From positions 1 to 64,000 of the forward strand of contig JAPDFW010000141.1 of NCBI GenBank assembly GCA_028826165.1: a stretch of DNA of 64,000 nt, given 5' to 3'. The notes under the pieces are model-generated. The model was not told the origin of the DNA and searched no databases. It saw only the letters and a program-made list of their open reading frames with translations. Every line of letters starts with the position of its first letter. Position 1 is the stretch's first letter. Positions 23,229 through 36,288 of the stretch are shown here, piece by piece. Source of the stretch: Anaeramoeba ignava (taxonomy: Eukaryota > Metamonada > Anaeramoebidae). The position numbers and the translations under genes were made by a program.

Positions 23229-26200
23229 ATGACAGAAACAAAACCAAAAAAACAAAAAAATTTAAAAATATTTTTACAACATCAACCAAATGGAACTGAA
23301 TTAAATAAACTTTGGAATCAAAGAAAAAAAGTATTTTATAAAAAATTTTTTAAATTAATTTAATATTTAATTTAAAATCTATTTTAGAAACATGAACTTG
23401 GTTGGTATTTTGATTTTGCAAGTTTATTTATAAGAAGTTATTATAGATGGAATCCAAATTCTCAACAATTTTTAGTTGATGGTTCTTCAAGATTCGAACA
23501 AATATTTCTTCAAGAACAAATTAAAGAAGCTGTTTTATTAGATTTAGCTCAACCTCCAAGTTTTGTAAGAAGAACTTCGTTTACTTTATATAGTTTTCAA
23601 GAGGATTTTAAATGTAAATTATAAATAAAATTATAAATTAAATTAAATTATAAATAAAATTATAAATTAAATTATAAATAAAATTAAAATCAAAATCAAA
23701 TCAAAATCAAAATCAAAATTAAAATTATAAATAAAATAAAAATTAAATTATAAATAAAATTATAAATTAAATTATAAATTAAATTATAAATAAAATTATA
23801 AATAAAATTAAAATATAAATAAAATTAAAATTATAAATAAAATTAAAATTAAAATTAAAATCAAAATCAAAATCAAAATCAAAATCAAAATCAAAATCAA
23901 AATCAAAATCAAAATTAAAATCAAAATAAAATAAATAAAAATAAAATAAAAATCAAAATAAAATCAAAATCAAAATCAAAATTAAAATCAAAATAAAAAC
24001 AAAATAAAAATCAATTAAAATCAAAATTAAAAATCAAATTATAAATAAAATCAAAATTAAAATCAAAATAATTAAAATCAAAATATAAATTAAAATCAAA
24101 ATCAAAATCAAAATTAAAATCAAAAACAAAATTAAAAATCAAAATCAAAAACAAAATTAAAAATCAAAATCAAAATCAAAATCAAAATCAAAATCAAAAT
24201 CAAAATTAAAATTAAAATTATAAATAAAATTAAAATTAAATTATAAATAAAATTATAAATAAAATTATAAATAAAATTATAAATAAAATTATAAATAAAA
24301 TTATAAATAAAATTATAATCAAAAACAAAATCAAAATTAAAATCAAAATCAAAATTATAAATAAAATTAAAATCAAAATTAAAAATTAAATAAAAATCAA
24401 AATCAAAATCAAAATCAAAATCAAAATCAAAATCAAAATCAAAATCAAAATCAAAATCAAAATCAAAATCAAAATCAAAATCAAAATCAAAATCAAAATC
24501 AAAATCAAAATCAAAATCAAAATCAAAATCAAAATCAAAATTAAAATCAAAATCAAAAACAAAATCAAAAACAAAATTAAAATTAAAATCAAAATCAAAA
24601 TTAAAATCAAAATTAAAATCAAAAATAAAATAAAAATCAAAATCAAAATCAAATTTATATATAAAAATATTTTAGTATTTCTCGGAGAAAAACAACTCCA
24701 TTTCTCACACATGTTCAAAAAAGATTTTATTAAATCTAAATCTGATATAAGTGACTCAAATGATGAATTAACACATTCATCAGAAGAAACACTATATTTA
24801 TCAAATCAAATCCAAAAAAAATTTGATTTTAGAAGTGCAATTGCTTTTGATGTTGTTCTAATTCTTTCAAGATCAAAATTTAATCGACAAGGATTATTAG
24901 AATCTCAATTTTTTGAATTATTATTGGGTTGCTTAAAACTAACAAATTTATTTCTAGAACAAACAAGAAGATTAGAAGTAAAAAATTAAATTTGTTTTTG
25001 AGATTTTTTTTTTCACATTTTTTATTTTCTCGTTGTTTAAAAAGATATTTGATAAATCTTCATTGATTGCTGAACCTGTTCTTGTTAACGATTTACTTCT
25101 TATCAATTTCCTCATTTCAAATATTTTGGATTCTTTTTCATCTTTTTTGAATCCTTATGACGAGGTTATAGAAAAAAATTCTTCACCACAAATCCAAAAA
25201 TACACTAATTGGTTTAAAGATTATCAAGTTTTTGATTCTTTAATCGGTAACTTGATTATTTTTTTTTAATTTGTTTAATTAATTAATTTTTTTTCATTTG
25301 AAAATTTTAAATCTTAGAAACTTTGGAAAAGTTTATTTATCTCGGTCAAACAACAATTCTAACATCAAAACATTATGAAATTGAATTGAAATTCTTGAAT
25401 ATTTTTGATTTATTTATGAGCTATGGAATGCTATCAGAAAATGATGCCAAAAGTTTTATTGATAATTTTGTCTCATCTTTCAAACCAAAAGACTCTTTAC
25501 TAGAAACAATTATGGATCAAGAAAAGAAACAACAGGAATATTTTAGTTTGTTTACAACAGAAACAGTTCCTGATATTTATAAAACAAATTACTTTGATTT
25601 TTATGAGAGAAAAAAGAATGATTCTGGAAAGGATAATTTCTTATTCATATCTTTATATCAAGCAAATATTTTGGAATTCCAAACAAAAATGAGAATTCTT
25701 CAAGTGATCCAAAAATTCAGTCTTTCTAAATCTCCAATTCAACAGATTTTGTTTTCAAATCAATCATTTGACTATTTAACAGATTTTGTACTTTGGGTTT
25801 CAATGACTTTTCCAAGTCAATGGATAGAGAAATATATTAAATATGAAAAACAATTATTAAATGAAAATCTAAATCAAAATCAAAATTCAAATGAAAATCT
25901 AAATCTAAATCAAAATTCAAATGAAATTGTGAAAAATAAATTTCATGCAAAATTCCAAATATATTTTGGATACTCAACCCATAAAAAAATTTCTGTAGAA
26001 ATCCAACTAATTTCTCCATCAGGAAAACCAGGAATATTCTACACAAAGATATTTCTATTTAAATATTTCAAATGGTAAATTAAATTAAATTAAATTAAAT
26101 CAAAAAAGAAATGGATGAACTAAATAGGATTTTTCTTTTTCTTTTTCTTTTTCTTTTAATTGAATATTATGCTCTATTTATATGTAAATATAGGTATGAA

Positions 26201-29200
26201 TCTCCATGAGCGTATTCAACCAAAAGCAATTTTCCAACATTTTACGCAAATGGATATTCCTAAGCCATCTAATTTTCAAGCACCTTCAAATTATCATCTT
26301 CAGCAATTATTATATCAATTAAATGAAATTTGTTTTTTGAGTCTCCAAAAAAATCAAAAATCAAAAATGGAAAGTAATTTAGAAAGTAAAATTCAAGAAA
26401 AACTTACTCTGAAAGAGAATATCATTATAGCATGTCTTAGAATCTTCGATGATAATTTCCATCCAACTTCTGTAAATAAAAAAATTAGAGAATTTCTATT
26501 ATCAATCGATCCAGAACCTCAAATGCTTGTTTTGCATTTTCTGATTGATCAAATTGGAAATGAAGAACTTCCAGTTTTAAGACAAAATGGGATTTGGAAA
26601 ATTTTATTTTCGAGATATTTTTATCATCATTTCAACAAAGTGTGTTTATTCAAATTTAAAAATTTAAAAATTTAAAAATTTAAATATTTCTTTTTGTTTT
26701 TCAGTTAATGAAATCACAAGAAGGAAACGAAATTTTATTGCAGATACATAAAATTTTGCTTGATTATTTTTCTTACATTCTGCAATATGATCCAAATGCA
26801 GAAAATCTTGAATTTTTGACTGATTTTATGATCTCAAACAAGAAACAACTTGGGATTGTTCAAGATTGCTTCCTGATATTAACGCACAATTTACAAACAA
26901 ACCTAGAATCAACACAGTCACTATTCATGGAAACAAAAGGATTGGAAACAATCTCACAAATGGTTGATTATTATCGAATTATCCAAGAAGAATATAATAT
27001 GCAAATCAAAAGATGGGAACAAGAAAAATCAATGGATGAAAAAAATGAAACAAAATTAATAGCAATGGAAATGCCTGAATTTGGATATGATGAAGAACAG
27101 TTTTATCAGACACGAAAAGTAGCATTCAATGTGCTGGATATGATTCTTTTCTCTGATAAAATGCTTGCGTTTGGAGCAGAAATTGAAACACTTGTTATGG
27201 CACTTTTTGAACTTCTTTTAGAACCACAAGTTAAAAATTATTCTCTTCATCTCCTTTCAGGATTTTTAAGAAGTAAAGGCAATCAAAAGAAGCCAAATTA
27301 GTTGGGATTGCGTGAATTTTTATATCAAGAAATTGCAAGAAACAGGAGAATTTTTGCACAAATTATCAAGTGAAAAAAGTGAATATAAATATATTGTTAG
27401 TTTGATTGGAGAAATGCTCAAATACTGGGCAGCAGCAATTTCCCAAGGAGATCGACATCTCCAGAACCGTTTTGTGCGTGCAAAAAGCTTTGAGGTTGTT
27501 TGTGGGTTTTTGAAACACGATGTTTTGCGAGACACTTTGATTAATGAAATTTTCCGAATTTTGATTGCGTTACTTCTCGAAAGCACAGAAAACCAAGGCA
27601 TTTTCAACGAACAAATTGGATGGGAAAACCTTTGCTTCCTTGCTTGTGAAATCACAGTCTCGGAAAACGGAAATTTTTGATCTTTTGTTCCAAATGCTTG
27701 TTGGCGAATCTGATTTTGATTTGGAACATAATTTTATCATAAAAAATCCAGGAGTTGTTCTTGTTTTATTCCAAGTATTCTCACAATTTCTAAAATCAAA
27801 AAAATCAAAATCAAAATCAAAATCAGACAAGATCATGAAAGATGATGAAGAATATTTCCGAAGATTAACAAAGACTTTTGAAGAAATGTGCCGCAAATCA
27901 ATTAACAACACATCGATTTGTTGTGAAAATGGATTGGTTTATTTTTTATTAAATTTGATTCCATACACAAAATCACGAGATGTTTCACAAATGGTGTTAG
28001 ATCTTATTGGAGTTCTTGGATCGCATCGAATCACAGTCAAAGAATTAAAATTGATGTTCTCCTTGCTTAAGAGTGATTCAAGCAAGATGCGTCCACCATT
28101 TTCAACACAAATGTTAGAGAAAATGCTGCAAATCATTTCAATAGAAAAAGAAGAACCGAATAGTTTTTTTGATTTTAATGGAAGAGATAGTTGCATTGAA
28201 GTTCCTTCTTTGTATCCATGGCCATCAGCAAAAGGATATTCATTTTGCACTTGGATAAGAGTGGAAAGTTTTACTTCACCAATTTACAAACCAAATTACA
28301 AGCCAAGAGTGTTTAGTTTTCTCAGCAGTCATCATGGGATTGAATTGTTATTTTCACCACTTGTTGTTGTTGAAACCCAGAGTTTTATGAAAAAGCAGAA
28401 TAAGTTGAATTCAAATTCAAATTTAAATATAAATTCAAATTCAAATTCAAATTTAAATATAAATGAAGTTAAGGATGCGGAAGTGAATGTGGAGGTTCGT
28501 GTTATCATTTCCACTCAAGTTGAAATTGCAAGCTTTCCTTTAAAAATACCTATTTGCAAATGGTTCTTCTTATCGATATCACATTCAAGTAGTCGATGGG
28601 TATCAAACGGCACAATCTCTATTTTTATCAATGGCGATTTAAAGAAGGAAAGATCTTTAAAATATCCAAAAACGCGGAAAGCATTTCGCAAAAACAGGAT
28701 TGGATCAAATTTCGATATCAATCCCAAAAATATTGAAATAGGAGTGAATCCTTTTTACGGACAAATGGGAACTTTGTATTTTTTTGATGATGTTCTTGGT
28801 TTGTCTGAAATGAAAGGGATTTATAAACTTGGAGCAAGATATAATTCTCATTTCTATGAGTGTGAAATTAGTGATTATCAAAGTGATGAAGATATTGCCT
28901 TGGTTTTGAATGGAGCACTTTCAAATAAGATATTTTTGTATTTGAGCAGTCAAGCTACTGAGCAAGGATTTTGTTTTGATGATTCTCCTAATAGTATTTT
29001 GAAGAGTAAAGCAAAATTGAGAGGGTTATTTAAATGTATTTCTACAAAAATTGAAGATATTGTTTATTGTATTGGTGGAATGCAAGTTTTATTACCCTTA
29101 ATTTTGCAGATTGATCAACAAGAACCAGAAAATTTCAAGGATTTAGACGAAAGTGAAAATAATGATGAAAATAATGAAAATAATAATGAAAATAATAATG

Positions 29201-32200
29201 AAAATAATAATAATAATGAAAATAATAGTTTTAATCCGCCAAAAAAGTAGAAACTTTTGCACTTTAATCTTCACATTATTAACAAATATTTTGATACATA
29301 ACAAAAATAACCAAAACGATATGGTCAATTCATCAGGATTTTCAATGATATCATATCTTCTCAAGAAAATTCATCCAAAACACATTCCAAGCAAAATATT
29401 CATTCCAATCCAAAAATTAATATCAGAATCTGCGAACAAAAAATTGCAAAAACATTTATTATTCAATTTACTGATGGATTTTGATTTATGGATATATTGT
29501 CCACTAAGCATACAAAAAACAATTTTGTCAATATTCTCGAAAAAAATACTGTATATTAGAAAGGAAGAAGATGTTGATTTAAGTGTTCGTCACTTGTTTG
29601 ATTTAATGAGAAATTACTATTGGATAGAACCTGCAAAATATTCAAGAGGAAAAGAGAAGAAAATTGAGACAATAAATGGGACGGCATTAGGACAAAGACC
29701 CAAAAAAGAGGATATTTTGGAAATTAGAGAGCAGCTATTACGACTTGCTGAAATGCTTATGAGTTGTGTTGTTGAATTTAAATCTCTTGGACAAAATTTC
29801 AAGTTTTTAGTTGTGAGCTTGTTTATTGAAGAAGAAAAAGAATTTTCACTGAAAATATTGAAGATGATACAAAGACTGATGAGTAAAAATCGAGAAAAAT
29901 ATGTTGATGTTTTACAAGAAGTTGATTTTATGGATATTTTCATATTGTCAATGGATACTGAAGATGAAAAGATCCGAGAGGAAAGTTTGAGAATTGTGAA
30001 AATGCTTGATGAATTAAGTGTAGAAATGGAACAATATTCTGGATTGAAGAAAAAAAGAAAGCTGATATCAAGAGTTAGTGATCGAATTGGATATCATTTA
30101 ATTCACAGAATTTTGAAAAAATATAAGTTAACAAAAGAAATTGCAGAATGTTTAGAAACACTTATTAGAAGAGAGATTCCTTCAAAATCAAAATTTGGTA
30201 AAAAGGAAGAAAGACGAAGATTGAAATTTGAAAATTTCCAAATTTTTAGTACCCTTTTTAGACTTATTGGAACAAGTTTGAATTCTTTGGGTTCGGAAGT
30301 TGCTGAAAGATTGAGATTAATGATTCTTCAATCACCACAATCTAAAGAGAAAATTATTGAATATTTTGAATGGCAACGATGGGTTATTGAACTTATTGAG
30401 ATGGTTATTAAGAGTTCTCGGCAAGATTTAGAAGAAAATGAAAATGAAAATGAAAATGAAAATCAAAATTCAAAATTAAAAATGAAAATGAAAATGAAAA
30501 TAAAATTGAAAATGAAAATCAAAATCAAAATCAAAATCAAAATCAAATTGAAAATGAAAATCAAATTGAAAATAAAATTGAAAATCAAAATCAAATTGAA
30601 AATCAAAATCAAAATCAAAATCAAATTGAAAATGAAAATGAAATTGAAAATCAAAATCAAAATCAAAATCAAAATGAAAATGAAAATGAAATTGAAAATC
30701 AAAATCAAAATCAAAATCAAAATCAAAATGAAATTGAAAATCAAAATCAAAATCAAAATCAAAATCAAAATGAAATTGAAAATCAAAATCAAAATCAAAT
30801 TAAAAATGAAAATGAAAATGAAAATCAAAATCAAAATAAAAATCAAAATCAAAATAAAAATCAAAATCAAAATGAAATTGAAAATGAAATTGAAAATCAA
30901 AATGAAAATCAAAATAAAATTGGAAATCAAAATGGGATTAAAAATGAAAATCAAATTGAAAATAAAAATCAAATTGAAAATAAAATTGAAAATAAAAATC
31001 AAACTAAAAATCAAATTGAAAATCAAAATAAAAATCAAAATCAAATTGGAAATGAAAATGAAAATCAAATTGAAAATCAAAAATCAAATTGAAAATAAAA
31101 TTGAAAATAAAATAGAAAATAAAATTGAAAATCAAAATCAAAATCAAAATCAAATTGAAAATCAAAATCAAAATCAAAATCAAAATCAAAATCAAATTGA
31201 AAATCAAAAATCAAAATCAAAATCAAAATCAAATTGAAAATGAAATTGAAAATAATGAAAATCAAAACAAATCACTGTTTGTAAATCAAATCGGTGAAAT
31301 AGCAGTTAATATAATTAAAGAATTACACATATATGCTCTCTTAATAATGAAAGATGGATGGAAACATGTTGAACGAACAGTCTGGTTTGTAAAAGTATTT
31401 TATTTCCCAAAAAAAATCGCATTCCAACAACTTCTTTTATTTCAAATATTCGATGACATAATTGATGGATTATCAGGAATATTCCAGAAAAAAAACCAAA
31501 GAAAATCACGACAAACAGAATTAAGTGACACATTTATAGAAAACTTGTTCCATTTGTTAGTTCTAGTTGATTCTTTTCTTAACGATGGAGACAAGCACCT
31601 TATGGTGCAACCAAAAGAAGAAAGAGAAGTACAAGATGAATTGCATGACATTTCAACAGAAAAAGATGGAGAACAAGAAAAACAATGGTTTCGGATAAAT
31701 GAACAAAGCGATGAAGAAACCACCAAAAAGAAGATTGGAAATGATGAATGGAGATTTTTTTTATTGAGTAAAAAAATAATAGGATTTCTTGATTTGATCA
31801 ACTTTTTCGACAAAAATGGAGTTTCTTTTGGAGACAAATCCTCATCGGCCACAGCAGCTGAAATTGTTGTGGTTCTGATGCTGAATCTTGTGCGGATGAA
31901 TGTGGGGATTGATGAAGAAATATACCATTTGGATCTTCTGATGAAATTTCTAGTTGGACCTTTACAATTAGTTTCTTTATCAGAAAAAGTTCGACATTTG
32001 GCAGTTTTTGTTTTCTCGATTATTTTCACTTTCTACACAAAAGAAACCAATGATCTCACAACAAACGAGCTTAAAAATCTCCCACGAATAGATGTTTCGG
32101 ATCATCTTCGCGATCGAAATCCACAAAACAAATTTTCTGTTGAAACGGAAGAAAAGAGAACAGCCGAAGTTGACAGTCAATCTTCAGGACAAAAACAGCA

Positions 32201-35200
32201 GCAAAGCAAGAATCAACAAGCACAAAGACAGACACATAGAGAGCTCTGTGTAAGAAGAGCAGGGATGTATTTGTCGTATTTGCACTTCTTGGTTTTGAAG
32301 ACGAAAAACTTTGTTCTTGAATATCCACAGAAACAATTGCGCACACTTGCTGTTCAAAAGGAGATGCAGACACTCCGCGCACAGAATCTTGGAGCAGAAG
32401 ATATTGTGGAATTATTTGCACACCCGAATTGGAAATTTGCATTGATCAAATGCTTTGAAACAGAGTGCGGAAAAATTGCAGTTGAACAAATGGGAAGACA
32501 AATGACATATCAAGAACGAGTTCAGCGCGCAACATCAGGCTTGAAGGAGCAGTATCAAGCGGATCATTTAGAGCGCAAGAAGACTTCTGATCGGATCAAG
32601 AAGAATGCGCAGAAGACAATTTCGCTATTAGTTTCACGCGAGCGCGAAAGACGGGGAATTAAAGATTCGACTTGGACATATAAGCAAGTTGATGTTGCTC
32701 AACGATGTCGCAGTATTTTGCATGGAATTGTTCATGGTCGAGGTTTGTGGTCGAGAGACCAAGAGTCGTCGACAGATATTCACTGGCAATTAGACTCGCG
32801 AGAGATGTTTTTAAGGATGAGAAATCGCATGAAACAAAATTTCAATTTTAATAATCATAAAGAAGCTTCATTAAGACGTGATCTTGGCGGCCCAATTGCA
32901 GAAACAGAAATGCGTATCGAGACCCAGATCAAGCTCGCACAACAAGCTAAGCGATCTCTTTCTACGATTGAACGTGCGCTTGAATCCCCTGATGTTCTTG
33001 ATGCAGACCAAAACCCCAAACAAATTCGCGAAACCCCTTTAAATGAAGTTGAAAATTCAAAAATTACAATTAAATCAGATCATGAAAAGATCTTTATTGA
33101 TAGTGATTTTGATCATGAGGATTCTGTGAAAAATGCTGTTATTTTTTCTTCTAAATGTGTTTTTGTTAAGCCTTTGTTTAAGGAAGAGGGTATTTTAGAG
33201 ATTACTTCTAGGACGATATCATTTTTAATCAAGAATCAAGAAGAAGAAAATTTAGAAGAAAATTTAAATTCAAATCAAAATTCAAATCAAAATTCAAATC
33301 AAAATTTAAATCAAAGTTCAAAACAAAATTCAAATCAAAATTTAAATCAAAATTTAAAAGAAAATTTAAATCAAAATTTAAATCAAAATTCAAATCAAAA
33401 TTTAAATCAAAATTCAAATCAAAATTCAAATCAAAATTCAAAAGAAAAAGGAAAAAGTCGCGTTTGGCAAGCTTCTTCAGTAGTTGCAATCTTCCCAAGA
33501 AGATTCTTACACCAAAGAACAGCAATTGAAATATTCTTCTCAACAAGAAAAACAATAATGATCAACTTCCCAACAATAGAAATAAGAAAAAAAGCACAAA
33601 GAAGATTAAGGGCAATTGAACCAGAAAAACTAACAGGATCTTCATCATACTATGCACAGCAAATACGGAACCTGAAAGCAGTAGCAGATCGAACAAGAAA
33701 ATGGAGAAGAAGAGAAATAACGAATTTTGAGTATTTAATGGATCTAAACACACTTGCAGGAAGAACATACAAAGATCTGTCACAGTATCCGGTATTCCCT
33801 TGGGTGCTCGCAGACTATGAGAGTGAGGAACTTGATCTCAAAAAACCGCAGACGTTCCGTGATTTATCAAGACCTGTCGGTGCACTTGACGAGACCCGAT
33901 GGGTTGGCTTGCAGAAAAAGTTCTCAGCGTTCCCAGAAGACATGGCGCCCTTTCATCATGGCTCGCACTACTCGAACCCAGGAATTGTACTTTGGTTTCT
34001 CCTGAGATTGGAGCCTTTTACAACGCTAGCTGTCAAGTTTCAGGACGACAAGTTTGATAAACCCGATAGGCTGTTTTCATCCATCCAACTTGCATGGATG
34101 AATTGCAACAAAAACCCCGCAGATGTTAAGGAGTTGATTCCAGAAATGTTCTATCTACCTGAGATGCTTAGAAATGAGAATTGTTTTGATCTCGGAATCC
34201 AACAAAATAAGATTCAAGTTGGAGATGTTGAGCTTCCCCCATGGGCCTCAACACCAGAGATATTCGTCCGTAAGCACCGCGAAGCTCTTGAATCAGACTA
34301 TGTCTCTGAGAATCTGCACCATTGGATCGACCTTATATTTGGTGTTCGACAACAGGGATCTTTAGCTGTCGAATCACTTAACGTTTTCCATTCGCTCACT
34401 TATTCCGATCTTGTTGACTTCGGCACAATCCCAGAAAACGATCTGGCATCGGTGTATGCGCAGATAGAGAACTACGGCCAGACACCAAAGCAGCTTTTCC
34501 GCAAGCCGCATCTGCAAAGACGCACTCGTGTGCAGATAGCGTTTGAGAATTTTGTGTGGAGTTCGAATTGGATCAAAAACGATCTCCAACATCTTTATGT
34601 CCAACTTTCAACAGACCCGCTTCTTTTCCTGCATCTAATCGAACTTGGGAAGTCCTTAGCATTTTTAGGCTCGTATAACAAACTAATTGTTTTCGATGCG
34701 GCAATGAAGTTTCGATTGTTTGATTGTATCCCAAACACATCGCCAACATCACCGTTCCCCTTTAGTTTCGATGTGGACACAACAACAACAAAGCATCAAC
34801 GGGCTCATTTACCGTTACGTCGCCACGCAAATTTGCGGCGGTTCCCAAATTTCTTTACACTTGCACCAGATGCGCAATCATTCATCTGCTGCGGATTTTG
34901 GGACAACTCTTTCAAGATCATCAACATCGACACATCACGGACTGAGCAATCCATCACGACCCACAAAAGCCCAGTCACCTGTGTCGCGCTCGCAGGAGAC
35001 ATACTCGCCACAGGCTCAATGGATACAACAGTCGCCTTGTGGGAATTTGATTCCCATCGCGGAAGAGTATCGACTTCTCCTATTCATATCCTTCATGGCC
35101 ACAACGACTCCATTGTCTCTCTTGATTTGAGCATCATCTTCGATCTTGTCGTAACAGGTTCTTCTGATGGCACTTGTATGTTCTTCTCCCTAACAGAAGG

Positions 35201-35576
35201 CAAGCATATCCGCACGCTTTCTGTTGCCAAAAAAAATACTCCAGTTTCACTTGTTAAAATTTCCGTTGCCGGAATTATTGTTGTTTATTCAGAATCAAAT
35301 TGTAATTTGTCAGCTTTTTCTATCAACGGTCATCTTCTTGCTTCTCTTGATTCTCCTCATGATATTTCTTCTATTGTTCTTCTCAAAAATTCTCCTTTTC
35401 TTGTTTGTTCCACTTTTTCAGGTTTTGTTCAATTTCGTTCTTTGCATGATCTTACTTTGGTTCGTTCTTTTGATGCAAAGAGTCCTGTTGTTTCTTTGGC
35501 TTTATCTTTGAATGAAACTTTTGTTCTTGCTGGAACTCAAGATGGAAGATTGTTTTTTGGGTTTTCACTTTTTTAA
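23229..35576 (+). CDS. Neurobeachin/LRBA-type BEACH-WD40 protein
   Basis: Exons: 23229-23330, 23388-23613, 24676-24977, 25045-25246, 25318-26074, 26194-26639 and 26705-35576. Domain order: helical armadillo-like N-terminus; concanavalin/LamG-like domain at about 28170-28900 (FDFNGRDSCIEVP, FCTWIRVESF, FYGQMGTLYFFDD); CIGGMQVLLPLI as in neurobeachin; a long repeat-rich linker; PH-BEACH (about 33060-33610); BEACH (about 33640-34530: WRRREITNFEYLMDLNT, YPVFPWVLADYESEELDL, LHHWIDLIFG, YGQTPKQLF); and WD40 repeats to the end (DILATGSMDTTVALWEF). BEACH proteins scaffold membrane traffic, lysosome biology and PKA anchoring. Homopolymer frame breaks occur near 27300, 27670 and 29245 and within the repeat at 30480-31130. 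The exon 5/6 junction is out of phase, implying another indel near 25990. Domain assignments are firm; the full exon model is not. Confidence 0.85.
23614..24675 (+). repeat. CAAAAT/AAATTATA repeat filling neurobeachin intron 2
   Basis: About 1.06 kb of AAAATC hexamers mixed with AATTATAAATAAA units. Donor TGTAAATT and acceptor TTTTAG are intact, and phase 1 is preserved across it. Confidence 0.9.
30439..31262 (+). repeat. Coding AAAATC/AAAATG/AAATTG repeat in the BEACH gene
   Basis: About 820 bases of hexamers read as NENENQ or NQNQIE in the gene's frame. The CAAAAT portion is open in all three forward frames (NQ, KI, KS), so apparent frame changes inside it cannot be placed. Confidence 0.85.
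33235..33450 (+). repeat. N/Q/S/L-rich insert inside the PH-BEACH domain
   Basis: AATTCAAATCAA-type repeats encode NQNSNQNL units between EITSRTISFLIK and the WQASSVVAIF strand of the PH-BEACH module. The insert keeps the frame and lies in a loop. Confidence 0.75.
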
Positions 35577-36288
35577 ATAAAAAAATAAAACAAATTTAAA
35601 TTAAATTTAAATTAAAATTTAAATAAAAAAATAAATTAAAATTTAAATAAAAAAATAAATTAAAATTTAAATAAAAAAAAAAAATAAATTTAAATTAAAA
35701 AATAAAAGAAATTTAAATTAAAAAATAAAAGAAAAAGTGGAACAAATTTTAGAACAAATTTTAAATTAAATTTAAATTAAAAAATAAAATAAATTTGAAT
35801 TAAAAAATAAAACAAAAAGTGGAACAAATTTTAGAACAAATTTTAAATTAAATTTAAATTAAATTTTTAAACAATTTTTAATTAAAAAATAAAAGAAAAT
35901 TTGAATTAAAAAAGAAAAGAAAAAGTGGAACAAATTTTAGAACAAATTTTAAAACAAATTTTAAATTAAATTTTAATTAAAAAATAAAATAAATTTAAAT
36001 TAAAAAATAAAACAAAAAGTGGAACAAATTTTAGAACAAATTTTAAATTAAATTTAAATTAAATTTTTAAACAATTTTTAATTAAAAAATAAAAGAAAAT
36101 TTGAATTAAAAAAGAAAAGAAAAAGAAATAAGAATTCTACAAAATACATAATTAATTAATATTCCTTTTTTTTGATTCAATTCTTTTTTCTTTTCTTTTC
36201 TTTTTTTTTTTCAGAAAACAAAACAAAACAAATCAATTAAAAAAAATTCAAAAAAAAAACTTATTGCATTAATCTTTGTTTTTTTTTT
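35577..36288. other. Convergent intergenic region with AAAAAGTGGAAC-containing repeats
   Basis: AT-rich spacer between the 3' ends of the BEACH and GATA genes. It holds at least four copies of a block containing AAAGTGGAACAAATTTTAGA (near 35735, 35816, 35922 and 36017), separated by AAATTTAAATTAAA filler, then pyrimidine and purine tracts. No gene is seen. Confidence 0.6.
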
